NCBI RefSeq assembly: GCF_004345855.1
Contig: NZ_SLXN01000001.1
Coordinates: forward strand, 744,001-808,000
DNA: 64,000 nucleotides
DNA from: Sphingomonas sp. BK235
GTDB taxonomy: Bacteria; Pseudomonadota; Alphaproteobacteria; Sphingomonadales; Sphingomonadaceae
Reading direction: 5' to 3'
Shown: piece after piece, positions 47,776 to 55,833 of the stretch
Position numbering within the stretch: position 1 is the stretch's first letter
How the letters are laid out: every line of letters starts with the position of its first letter
Program-made: the position numbers and the translations under genes
Notes under the pieces: model-generated
What the model saw: the letters and a program-made list of their open reading frames with translations, nothing else
Databases searched by the model: none
What the model was told of the DNA's origin: nothing

Positions 47776-48381
47776 ATGAACCGCTCGACGAACCGCTCGC
47801 TGGGCGCGTGCGCGCTGCTGCTCCTCGCCACCGCCACGCCTGCCTGCGCGGGCAATCGCCTGATCGACGCCGGCCACCCGGTCGCGGTGGCGCATGACAC
47901 GCTGACGGTGACGCCCGACCGCGAGTGGAACGAGCTGGGCTGGGGGCCGGGGCCGCGCTGTGACCGCTGGACGCTCGACGGCGCGGCGCTCAACGCGGTC
48001 ACCTTCTGCGGCGCGATCGAGAGCGGTCGGCCGCTGTTCCGCGAGGTGTCGAAGCGCGATCGGCCGTTGCCGCATTTCTCCACGACGATGCTGCTCACCG
48101 ACGTGCCCGATCTCGTCGAGAAGAGCTATCGCATCGCGCTGGGCGCCGCGGTGATGACGATCGACTCGGCCGAGCCAGCGCTGATCGACGGCGAGCGCGC
48201 GATCCGCTTTCGCTACACCTTCACGCGCCAGGACGAGGAGGTGGAGCGGCACGGCGAGGCGCTCGCGACCATCCGCGGGAAGAAGCTGTACTGGATGAGC
48301 TACGAGGCGCCCGCGATCCATTATTACGCGCGCGATCTGGAGAGCTGGCGCCGACTCGCCGCGTCCGCACGCTTCCGCTGA
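47776..48381 (+). CDS. Secreted protein of unknown function
   Basis: About 201 residues with a signal peptide (MNRSTNRSLGACALLLLATATPACA). The mature part is mixed alpha/beta with two Cys residues (PRCDRW and TFCGAI) that could pair. No family recognised. The ATG at 47776 with GAAGGA upstream was preferred to a GTG at 47761 that overlaps the protease stop. Third gene of the unit that begins at 45831. Confidence 0.6.
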   Translation: MNRSTNRSLGACALLLLATATPACAGNRLIDAGHPVAVAHDTLTVTPDREWNELGWGPGPRCDRWTLDGAALNAVTFCGAIESGRPLFREVSKRDRPLPHFSTTMLLTDVPDLVEKSYRIALGAAVMTIDSAEPALIDGERAIRFRYTFTRQDEEVERHGEALATIRGKKLYWMSYEAPAIHYYARDLESWRRLAASARFR

Positions 48382-48420
48382 GCCGGCCGACGCGAGCGCC
48401 CCGGCCGGCTCCGTTCCGCC

Positions 48421-48621
48421 TCACTGCTGATCGTAATCCTGGTTCTTCACCTCACCGCCGGTGCCGCTGTTGCCGTCGAACGCGCCGGTGTCGGTGAAGC
48501 GCGCGGGCTCCTTGCCGCCCTCGCCGCGCGCGACGGCGTCGCTGCGCGCCTCGACCGCCTGCTGGAGGTCGGGGCGCTCGTCGTCGCGGTTCGGGATGGG
48601 GTCGATCTCTCGCTCGGTCAT
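48421..48621 (-). CDS. Small acidic polar protein, function unknown
   Basis: 66 residues, highly polar (Asp, Glu, Gly, Gln) and without hydrophobic core, starting MTEREIDPIPNRDDERPD; probably disordered. It lies 11 bases after the proline-rich small gene on the same strand, so they form a two-gene unit. No family recognised. Confidence 0.55.
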   Translation of the reverse strand: MTEREIDPIPNRDDERPDLQQAVEARSDAVARGEGGKEPARFTDTGAFDGNSGTGGEVKNQDYDQQ

Positions 48622-48632
48622 GTCGGTCTCGC

Positions 48633-48794
48633 TCAGATGCTGGGGTTGGCCGGGGCCGGGTCGCCCGCGGGCGCGCCGGGGGCGGGGACGTCGATGTCGG
48701 GGCCGGGCGGGTTGATCTCGGGCGGCGGCGCGTCGGGCGTACCGGGTGAGGTCGGCTGCGGCACGTCGGGCGGGCTGACGGGGTTGGTGGCCAT
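48633..48794 (-). CDS. Small proline-rich protein, function unknown
   Basis: 53 residues starting MATNPVSPPDVPQPTSPG; nearly half Pro/Ala/Gly, no Cys and no hydrophobic segment. The coding call is supported by a strong AAGGAG seven bases before the ATG at 48794 and by the tight junction with the acidic small gene downstream. Likely an intrinsically disordered protein. No known domain. Confidence 0.55.
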   Translation of the reverse strand: MATNPVSPPDVPQPTSPGTPDAPPPEINPPGPDIDVPAPGAPAGDPAPANPSI

Positions 48795-48906
48795 CGCTTT
48801 TCTCCTTTACGGGTCAACGTATCGCCGCGCGCGGAGTTGCCCGTTCACGGCGCTTGCTCCGGCCGCGCCCGCGGTATAGAGCCCGCCGACCGGCGGTGTC
48901 CGACTT

Positions 48907-48991
48907 GCGGGCGTGGCGGAACTGGTAGACGCGCCAGATTTAGGTTCTGGTATCGCAAGATGTGGGGGTTCGAGTCCCTTCGCCCGCACCA
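48907..48991 (+). tRNA. tRNA-Leu (anticodon UAG)
   Basis: Complete cloverleaf of 85 bases with encoded CCA at 48989-48991. The acceptor arms GCGGGCG/CGCCCGC pair fully. The anticodon stem CCAGA/TCTGG carries the loop TTTAGGT, giving anticodon TAG. A long variable arm follows, as expected for tRNA-Leu, and the T arm GGGGGTTCGAGTCCC is canonical. It ends 58 bases before the trigger factor start. Confidence 0.97.
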
Positions 48992-49049
48992 GTCCCCGCG
49001 CTTCACGCGGGGTGGCCATCACTCATCCTATTCCAGACGAAAGCGGCCT

Positions 49050-50750
49050 ATGCAGACTGTCGAGACGTTGAACGAGGGCCTGAAGCGCGCCTACACCGTG
49101 ACCATCCCCGCCAGTGCGATCGCGGGGCGGGTCGATGCCGAGCTGAAGCGCGTCGCGCCGCAGATCCGCATGCCCGGCTTCCGCCCCGGCAAGGTGCCCG
49201 CCAATCTCGTGCGCAAGATGCACGGCCCGGCGCTGCACCAGGACGCGCTCAACACCTCGATCCAGGAGGGCATCCAGGCGCTGATCAGCGAGAAGCAGCT
49301 GCGCCCCGCGATGCAGCCGTCGGTCGAGCTGACCGAGGGCTATGAGGCGGGCAAGGACGCCGAGCTCAAGGTCGAGCTGGAGGTGCTGCCGCAGGTTCCG
49401 GCCCCCGCGATCGAGGGGCTGAAGCTGGAGCGTCTCACCGTGCCGGTCGACGACGCGGCGATCGACGTCCAGCTCAAGCGCTTCGCCGACATGCAGAAGC
49501 GCTGGGAGGACGCTGGTGACAAGGCGGCCGAGACCGGCGACCAGGTGACGATGGACTTCGTCGGCAAGACGCTGGACGGCGTCGCCTTCGAGGGCGGCAC
49601 CGGCAGCGACATGGCGGTCGAGCTCGGCGCGGGCCAGCTCATCCCGGGCTTCGAGGACCAGGTCGTCGGCGTCAAGGCGGGCGACGAGCGCCAGATCACC
49701 GTGACCTTCCCCGAGGATTACGGCGCCAAGGAACTGGCCGGCCAGCAGGCGACGTTCGACCTGACGATCAAGGCGGTGAAGACCGCCGCCGAGAGCGCGA
49801 TCGACGAGGAGCTCGCCAAGGCGCTCGGGCTGGAGAGCCTGGACCAGCTGCGCGGGCTGCTGCGCGGCCAGATCGAGCAGGAGCACAACCAGCTCACGCG
49901 CACCTATATGAAGCGCAAGCTGCTCGACCAGCTCGCCGAGGGGCATGATTTCGAGGTGCCGCCGTCGATGGTGGAGGCCGAGTTCAACCAGATCTGGCAG
50001 CAGCTCCAGCACGAGGCGACGCACGAGCCCGATCCGCAGGCGGCGCTGGCCGAGATGGAGGCCGAGCGCGACGACTATCGCAAGATCGCCGAGCGCCGCG
50101 TCCGCCTCGGGCTGCTGCTGAGCGAGATCGGCCAGGCCAATGGCGTCGAAGTGTCGCAGCAGGAGATGAACCGGCTGATCGCCCAGGCCGCGCAGCAGTA
50201 TCGCGGCGAGGACCAGCAGCGCTTCGTCCAGTACATCCAGCAGGATCCGATGGCCGCCGCGCAGCTGCGCGCGCCGCTGTACGAGGACAAGGTCGTCGAC
50301 TTCCTTTTCGACAAGGCCGAGGTGACCGAGCGCGAGACCACGCGCGAGGAGCTGGAGGCGGCGATCGAGAGCGAGGACGGTTTCGCGACCGGGACGCACC
50401 ACCACGATCACGACAACCACAAGCCCAAGCAGACCCGCGCCAAGAAGAAGCCCGCGGCCAAGGCCGAGGGTGACGCGGCGGAGGCGGCGCCCGCGGACGA
50501 GAAGCCCGCGGCGAAGAAGCCCGCCGCGAAGAAGGCCGCCGCCAAGAGCGAGCAGCCTGCAACCGAGGCGGCGCCGGCCGAGCCCGCGGCCGAGGCACCC
50601 GCCAAGAAGCCGCGCGCCAAGAAGGCGGCGCCGGTGAGCGAGGAGACTCAGGTGGTGGAGTCCGATCCGGCGGCGGCCGAGGCCGCGGCGGGTACGGAGG
50701 CCGCCGACGCGCCCGCGCCCAAGCGTAGCCGCGCCAAGAAGGCCGAGTAA
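49050..50750 (+). CDS. tig: Trigger factor with long Ala/Lys/Pro-rich C-terminal tail
   Basis: Ribosome-bound chaperone and prolyl isomerase of 566 residues, against about 430-450 in most bacteria. Ribosome-binding domain with MPGFRPGKVPANLVRKM, FKBP-like domain (GDQVTMDFVGKTLDGVAFEGG), and a helical C-domain to about residue 445. Then come a His/Asp-rich patch (THHHDHDNHKP) and about 100 residues of AKK/PAA/EAAP repeats like a histone H1 tail. The ATG at 49050 was chosen, because the frame continues upstream only through the tRNA gene. A classic terminator follows. Confidence 0.95.
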   Translation: MQTVETLNEGLKRAYTVTIPASAIAGRVDAELKRVAPQIRMPGFRPGKVPANLVRKMHGPALHQDALNTSIQEGIQALISEKQLRPAMQPSVELTEGYEAGKDAELKVELEVLPQVPAPAIEGLKLERLTVPVDDAAIDVQLKRFADMQKRWEDAGDKAAETGDQVTMDFVGKTLDGVAFEGGTGSDMAVELGAGQLIPGFEDQVVGVKAGDERQITVTFPEDYGAKELAGQQATFDLTIKAVKTAAESAIDEELAKALGLESLDQLRGLLRGQIEQEHNQLTRTYMKRKLLDQLAEGHDFEVPPSMVEAEFNQIWQQLQHEATHEPDPQAALAEMEAERDDYRKIAERRVRLGLLLSEIGQANGVEVSQQEMNRLIAQAAQQYRGEDQQRFVQYIQQDPMAAAQLRAPLYEDKVVDFLFDKAEVTERETTREELEAAIESEDGFATGTHHHDHDNHKPKQTRAKKKPAAKAEGDAAEAAPADEKPAAKKPAAKKAAAKSEQPATEAAPAEPAAEAPAKKPRAKKAAPVSEETQVVESDPAAAEAAAGTEAADAPAPKRSRAKKAE

Positions 50751-50780
50751 GCGGCGGACGCGCCGTCGCGCCGATGATCG

Positions 50781-50812
50781 AGCCGGGCTGCCGCGACGCA
50801 GCCCGGCTTTTT
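50781..50812 (+). terminator. Rho-independent terminator after tig
   Basis: AGCCGGGCTGC (50781-50791) pairs perfectly with GCAGCCCGGCT (50798-50808) over a six-base loop and is followed directly by TTTT. It lies 30 bases after the tig stop and has the textbook form. Confidence 0.92.
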
Positions 50813-50883
50813 CACGTTTCGGTGGTGAACATCGTCTACGGTGTCGGATGTCGCGCGCCAACGCGCAGGGGATGGGACGGGCA

Positions 50884-51846
50884 ATGACAGGGGACGAGTC
50901 GGTCACGGCGCCGCGCGTGGCGGTACTGCTGCCGTGCTACAATGAGGAGGCCGCGATCGCCGACACGATCGCCGGCTTCCGCCGCGCGCTGCCGGCCGCG
51001 ACCATCTACGTCTACGACAACAACAGCCGCGACCGCACCGTCGCGGTCGCGCGCGCCGCCGGGGCGGTGGTGCGCACCGAGCGGATCCAGGGCAAGGGCG
51101 CGGTGGTGCGGCGCATGTTCGCCGACGTGGACGCCGACGTCTATGTCATGGCCGACGGCGACGCGACCTATGACTCCGCCTCGGCGCCGGTGATGGTAGC
51201 GCGCGTGCTCGACGAGCAGCTCGACATGATCGTCGGCACGCGCGTGGGCGAGGCGGCGGCGGCCTATCGTCGCGGCCATCGCCTCGGCAATGCGCTGCTC
51301 ACCGGCATGCTGACACGGCTGTTCGGGCGCAGCTTCAGCGATATCCTCAGCGGCTATCGCGTCTTCTCGCGGCGCTTCGTGAAGAGCTTCCCGGTGCTGT
51401 CGGTCGGCTTCGAGATCGAGACCGAGATCAGCGTCCACGCGCTCGAGCTCAAGATGCCGCTCGGCGAGGTCGAGACGCCTTATTACGCGCGTCCCGAGGG
51501 CTCGGTGTCGAAGCTCAGCACCTATAGCGACGGCTGGCGCATCCTGCGCACGATCGCGACCTTGTACCGGATCGAGCGACCGCTCTGGTATTTCGGCGGG
51601 GCGGGGGCGCTGCTGGCGCTGCTGGCGGTGGTGCTCGCCGCGCCGCTGGCGGTGACCTACGCGCACACCGGGCTGGTGCCGCGGCTGCCGACCGCGGTGC
51701 TGGTGACCGGGCTGATGATCCTGGCGGCGCTGTGCGGCTTCGCCGGGCTGATCCTCGATACGGTGGTGCGCGGCCGGCGCGAGGTGCGGCGGCTCGCCTA
51801 TCTGGCGCACCCCGCGCCCGCGCGGACGCCCGGTGACGGGGCTTGA
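50884..51846 (+). CDS. Glycosyltransferase, GT2 family, with C-terminal membrane segments
   Basis: About 320 residues. GT-A nucleotide-diphospho-sugar transferase domain: VAVLLPCYNEEAAI at the N-terminus, VYDNNSRDRT, and the metal-binding MADGDATYD. Two C-terminal membrane helices (about residues 245-310) anchor it. This is the layout of polyprenyl-phosphate sugar transferases such as DPM/GtrB-like enzymes. The start is uncertain (ATG at 50848, 50872 or 50884); 50884 places the domain closest to the N-terminus. Confidence 0.86.
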   Translation: MTGDESVTAPRVAVLLPCYNEEAAIADTIAGFRRALPAATIYVYDNNSRDRTVAVARAAGAVVRTERIQGKGAVVRRMFADVDADVYVMADGDATYDSASAPVMVARVLDEQLDMIVGTRVGEAAAAYRRGHRLGNALLTGMLTRLFGRSFSDILSGYRVFSRRFVKSFPVLSVGFEIETEISVHALELKMPLGEVETPYYARPEGSVSKLSTYSDGWRILRTIATLYRIERPLWYFGGAGALLALLAVVLAAPLAVTYAHTGLVPRLPTAVLVTGLMILAALCGFAGLILDTVVRGRREVRRLAYLAHPAPARTPGDGA

Positions 51847-51902
51847 ACAAGCTGCGGCGAGCGACGATGTTGGCCGCCTTGAGGGCATAAGAGAGTTATT
51901 CC

Positions 51903-52592
51903 ATGCACAATCCGTTCGAGACCGGCGATTTCGCAGGCGCCTTGGCGCGCGCCGGCGTCGGCATGCAGCAGACCCAGGCCGGGCTCGTCCCCATCGTGAT
52001 CGAGCAGTCGAACCGCGGCGAGCGCTCGTTCGACATCTTCTCCCGGCTGCTGCGCGAGCGGATCGTGTTCGTCACCGGCGGGGTCGAGGACGGCATGGCC
52101 TCGCTGATCTGCGCCCAGCTGCTCTTCCTCGAGTCGGAGAACCCGAAGAAGGACATCTTCATGTACATCAATTCGCCGGGCGGTGTCGTCACGGCGGGCA
52201 TGGCGATCCATGACACGATGCAGTACATTCGTCCGCGCGTCGGCACGCTCTGCATCGGCCAGGCCGCGTCGATGGGCTCGTTCCTGCTCGCCGCGGGTGA
52301 GCCGGGCATGCGCGTCGCCACGACGAACAGCCGCATCATGATTCACCAGCCCTCGGGCGGCGCGCAGGGCATGGCCGCCGACATCGAAATCCAGGCGCGC
52401 GAGATCCTGCGCATGCGCCACTTCCTCAACACGCTGTACGCCAAATACACCGGCAAGCCGCTCGAGGAGATCGAGCGCGCGATGGACCGCGACAAGTTCA
52501 TGAGCGCGGAGGAAGCCAAGGAGTTCGGCCTGATCGACGAGGTGTTCGACAAGCGTCCGGTGCCGAGCGAGGACGTCAGCGCCGCGGCGTGA
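51903..52592 (+). CDS. clpP: ATP-dependent Clp protease proteolytic subunit
   Basis: Serine protease core of ClpXP/ClpAP, 229 residues with the N-terminal propeptide extended as in alphaproteobacteria. Catalytic Ser123 in [12 protein letters not shown] and His148 in MIHQPSGG are at the canonical spacing of 25; the Asp lies in the C-terminal third. IYINSPGG-like MYINSPGG is intact. clpX follows after 255 bases, so it may have its own promoter. Confidence 0.98.
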   Translation: MHNPFETGDFAGALARAGVGMQQTQAGLVPIVIEQSNRGERSFDIFSRLLRERIVFVTGGVEDGMASLICAQLLFLESENPKKDIFMYINSPGGVVTAGMAIHDTMQYIRPRVGTLCIGQAASMGSFLLAAGEPGMRVATTNSRIMIHQPSGGAQGMAADIEIQAREILRMRHFLNTLYAKYTGKPLEEIERAMDRDKFMSAEEAKEFGLIDEVFDKRPVPSEDVSAAA

Positions 52593-52847
52593 TCCGGTCG
52601 ATCGGCGCGGCCGACCGCGGCGCGCCGGTCGCCCGCGACGGCGGGCTCGGCGCCGCGGGTCAGCGCCGCGCCGCTACGCCCTTGAAGCCGCGGGGCGGAG
52701 GATAGATATTGCGGTTCGGCGACAACGCGTGACCGCCTCGGTGATGGCCAGAATTTCGCGGCTTTGTACGTTGTTGCTTAAGGTGCAGTGCGGTAGCCTG
52801 CGCCGCGCCCAGGGCAGGCGCCATGCCTGCGACGAAGGATGATCTGA

Positions 52848-54113
52848 ATGACGAAACTCAGTGGCGGCGATAGCAAGAGCACGCTCTATTGCTCGTTCTG
52901 CGGCAAGTCGCAGCATGAGGTGCGCAAGCTGATCGCCGGCCCCACCGTGTTCATCTGCGACGAGTGCGTCGAGCTGTGCAACGACATCATCCGCGAGGAG
53001 ACGAAGTCGGCGCTGGTCGCGAAGAAGGACGGCGGCGTGCCGACCCCGCAGGAGATCTGCGACGTGCTCGACGATTACGTCATTGGGCAGAAGCAGGCCA
53101 AGCGCGTGCTGTCGGTGGCGGTGCACAATCACTATAAGCGGCTCAACCACGGCGCGAAGGGCGCGGACGTCGAGCTCGCCAAGAGCAACATCCTGCTCGT
53201 CGGCCCGACCGGCTGCGGCAAGACGCTGCTGGCGCAGACGCTCGCGCGCATCCTCGACGTGCCCTTCACCATGGCGGACGCGACGACGCTGACGGAGGCG
53301 GGCTATGTCGGCGAGGACGTCGAGAACATCATCCTCAAGCTGCTTCAGGCGTCCGACTATAACGTCGAGCGCGCGCAGCGCGGCATCGTCTACATCGACG
53401 AGATCGACAAGATCAGCCGCAAGGCCGAGAATCCCTCGATCACGCGCGACGTCTCGGGCGAGGGCGTGCAGCAGGCGCTGCTCAAGCTCATGGAGGGCAC
53501 CACCGCGAGCGTCCCGCCGCAGGGCGGTCGTAAGCACCCGCAGCAGGAGTTCCTCCAGGTCGATACGACCAACATCCTGTTCATCTGCGGCGGCGCCTTC
53601 TCGGGGCTCGAGAAGATCATCGGCGATCGTCTCCAGGGCAAGTCGATCGGCTTCGGCGCCTATGTCGCCTCGCCCGAGGAGAAGCGCACCGGCGAGGTGC
53701 TGCGCCAGACCGAGCCGGAGGATCTGCTCAAGTTCGGCCTGATCCCCGAGTTCGTCGGCCGCCTGCCGGTGATCGCGACGCTCGAGGATCTCGACGTGCC
53801 GGCATTGGTCAAGATCCTGGCCGAGCCCAAGAACGCGCTGGTGAAACAATATCAGAAGCTGTTCGAGATGGAGGAGGTCAAGCTCGGCTTCACCGACGAC
53901 GCGCTGACCACGGTCGCCAAGAAGGCGATCGAGCGCAAGACCGGCGCGCGCGGGTTGCGGTCGATTCTCGAGGGCATCCTGCTCGACACGATGTTCGACC
54001 TGCCGGGGATGGACTCGGTCGACGAGGTGATGATCGATCGCGACGTGGTCGAGGGGCGCAAGGAGCCGGTGCGCGTCTACGCCGAGAAGAAGAAGGCCGG
54101 CGAGGTCGCCTGA
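52848..54113 (+). CDS. clpX: ATP-dependent Clp protease ATP-binding subunit ClpX
   Basis: AAA+ unfoldase of 421 residues. The N-terminal zinc-binding domain has Cys15, Cys18, Cys37 and Cys40. Walker A GPTGCGKT is at residues 119-126, Walker B is VYIDEIDK, and the pore loop GYVG lies in [11 protein letters not shown]. The IGF-type loop for ClpP docking is in [13 protein letters not shown] and neighbours. GAAGGATGA precedes the ATG. The 255-base gap before it holds no other gene that I can see. Confidence 0.98.
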   Translation: MTKLSGGDSKSTLYCSFCGKSQHEVRKLIAGPTVFICDECVELCNDIIREETKSALVAKKDGGVPTPQEICDVLDDYVIGQKQAKRVLSVAVHNHYKRLNHGAKGADVELAKSNILLVGPTGCGKTLLAQTLARILDVPFTMADATTLTEAGYVGEDVENIILKLLQASDYNVERAQRGIVYIDEIDKISRKAENPSITRDVSGEGVQQALLKLMEGTTASVPPQGGRKHPQQEFLQVDTTNILFICGGAFSGLEKIIGDRLQGKSIGFGAYVASPEEKRTGEVLRQTEPEDLLKFGLIPEFVGRLPVIATLEDLDVPALVKILAEPKNALVKQYQKLFEMEEVKLGFTDDALTTVAKKAIERKTGARGLRSILEGILLDTMFDLPGMDSVDEVMIDRDVVEGRKEPVRVYAEKKKAGEVA

Positions 54114-54160
54114 TCGTACCTTCGCCGCGGTGGAGAGCGGCGGGTTCGTCCGGAACTTCC

Positions 54161-54258
54161 CGTCACCCCGGACCTGCTCCGGGATCCACCGTGCCGCTTG
54201 TTCGGGAAAGCGGGCGTAGGGCGAGCGGTGGATCCTGAGACAAGCTCTGGCTGACGCC
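54161..54258. repeat. Degenerate REP element between clpX and the Ca2+/H+ antiporter gene
   Basis: The left part CGTCACCCCGGACC...GGGATCCACCGTGCCGC resembles the GC-rich class, while the right part GCGGTGGATCCTGAGACAAGCTC is of the GTCATCCTGA class. Pairing of the arms is imperfect, so this looks like a decayed or hybrid copy. Nothing else is evident in 54114-54406. Confidence 0.6.
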
Positions 54259-54406
54259 GGGAGAGAGGACGCGGCTACATCGAAGCGCGTCCTTTCGGTC
54301 TTCGTCTGAGCCCCACGCAGGGCGTCGCGGCACCACCGCGGCGCCCTTCTTCTTTGCTTATCATGTCCGGCGGATCGCACCGCCCCGCTCGCGCATTCCC
54401 TCGGGC

Positions 54407-55507
54407 ATGGAGACGACGACCGACGCCCCGCTGCCGCCGCCCCCCACGCTGATGCCCTGGTGGGCGGTCGGCTTCCCGCTCGCCGGCGTCGTCGCGGTGC
54501 TCGCCAGCCTCGCCAAGTTCGGCAATGCGGGCACGATCGCGGCGGCGGTGATCCTGTTCGGCGCGGTGCTCGCCGCGGTCCACCACGCCGAGGTGGTGGC
54601 GCACCGCGTCGGCGAGCCGTTCGGCACGCTGGTGCTCGCGATCGCGGTGACCGTGATCGAGGTCTCGCTGATCGTCTCGCTGATGCTCTCGGACGCGGGC
54701 GACGCCTCGGCGCTGGCGCGCGACACGGTCTTCGCCGCGATCATGATCATCCTCAATGGCATCATCGGCCTGTGCCTGATGGCGGGCGGGGTGATCCACG
54801 GCGAGCAGCGCTTCTCGCTGCGAGGCGCCAGCGCGGCGCTGTGTACGCTCGCCGCGCTCGCGATCCTGACGCTGGTCCTTCCCAATTACACCTCGACCGT
54901 GGCGGGGCCGAGCTATTCCACCTCGCAGCTCATCCTCGTCGCGGTGGTCAGCCTGTTCCTCTACGGCGTGTTCGTGATGGTGCAGACGCTGCGCCACCGC
55001 GATTATTTCCTCAGCGCCGAGGGCGAGGACGATCACGGCGCGATCCCCGACGCGCGCACCACCTGGCTCGCTTTCGCGCTGCTGCTCGTCGCGCTGGTGG
55101 CGGTGGTGCTGCTCGCCAAGGCGCTGTCGGCAACGATCGAGCGCGCGGTGCTCGACGCCGGGCTGCCGCTCGCGGTGGTGGGCGTGGTGATCGCGGCGCT
55201 GGTGCTCGCGCCGGAGAGCCTTGCCGCCTTCCGCGCGGCGCGGCGCAACCGCATCCAGACCAGCCTCAACCTCGCGCTCGGCTCGGCGCTGGCGACGATC
55301 GGGCTGACCATCCCGGCGGTGGCGATCGTCAGCCTGGTGCTCGACCTGCCGCTCGCGCTCGGGATCGGCGCGAAGAGCCTGACGCTGCTCGCGCTGTCGC
55401 TGTTCGTGGCGACGATCTCACTGGGCAACGGGCGGACCACGGTGCTCCAGGGCGCGGTGCACCTGATGATCTTCGCGGTCTATCTGTTCACGACCGTGGT
55501 GCCGTGA
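54407..55507 (+). CDS. Calcium:proton antiporter (ChaA/CAX family)
   Basis: 366-residue inner-membrane protein with about 10-11 helices in two homologous halves. The acidic cation-binding segments are visible: HHAEVVAHRVGEPFGTLVLA and VTVIEVSLIVSLML in the first half, and ALVLAPESLAAFRAARRNRIQTSLNLALGSAL in the second. This is the ChaA/CAX pattern. The start ATG at 54407 gives a Pro-rich short N-tail. It exports Ca2+ or Na+/K+ against protons according to family knowledge. Confidence 0.93.
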   Translation: METTTDAPLPPPPTLMPWWAVGFPLAGVVAVLASLAKFGNAGTIAAAVILFGAVLAAVHHAEVVAHRVGEPFGTLVLAIAVTVIEVSLIVSLMLSDAGDASALARDTVFAAIMIILNGIIGLCLMAGGVIHGEQRFSLRGASAALCTLAALAILTLVLPNYTSTVAGPSYSTSQLILVAVVSLFLYGVFVMVQTLRHRDYFLSAEGEDDHGAIPDARTTWLAFALLLVALVAVVLLAKALSATIERAVLDAGLPLAVVGVVIAALVLAPESLAAFRAARRNRIQTSLNLALGSALATIGLTIPAVAIVSLVLDLPLALGIGAKSLTLLALSLFVATISLGNGRTTVLQGAVHLMIFAVYLFTTVVP

Positions 55508-55572
55508 AGGCGGTGGCTGGCCGCCGAAGGGATGGCGCAGGAGCACGCCGGCGATGGAGCGGACGCCTTGCC

Positions 55573-55833
55573 TCACCGCGCCCGCTGTCGGGCCGCCAGC
55601 GCGATGCCGGCGGCGATCTGCAGCACCGCATAGGCGCGCCGCCGCCCGGGCCGGCCGACGAAGGGCGCGACCAGCGCCTCTGCGCCGAGCGCACGCTTCT
55701 GCCACAATGCGACGTGGCGGCGCGGCTGGAGCAGCCCGAGCAGGCCGTCGCCGATCATGAACACCGCCGCCATCTCGGCGCCGCGCCGCGCCAGCAGCCG
55801 GCTCACTTCGAGGTCGTCGGTCGCGCGCGCCAT
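55573..55833 (-). CDS. Small membrane-associated protein, function unknown
   Basis: 86 residues with one or two weakly hydrophobic segments (MAAVFMIGDGLLGLL and AVLQIAAGIALAA) and an Arg-rich centre and tail. It overlaps the end of the M1 peptidase gene by 31 bases on the same strand and would be co-translated with it. I recognise no family. The reading frame and overlap make it plausible, not certain. Confidence 0.5.
   Translation of the reverse strand: MARATDDLEVSRLLARRGAEMAAVFMIGDGLLGLLQPRRHVALWQKRALGAEALVAPFVGRPGRRRAYAVLQIAAGIALAARQRAR

Noticed and set aside
48837..49049. N-terminal extension of trigger factor through the tRNA-Leu gene
   Set aside because: The upstream frame translates the tRNA itself. 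Trigger factor homology starts at MQTVETLNEG.
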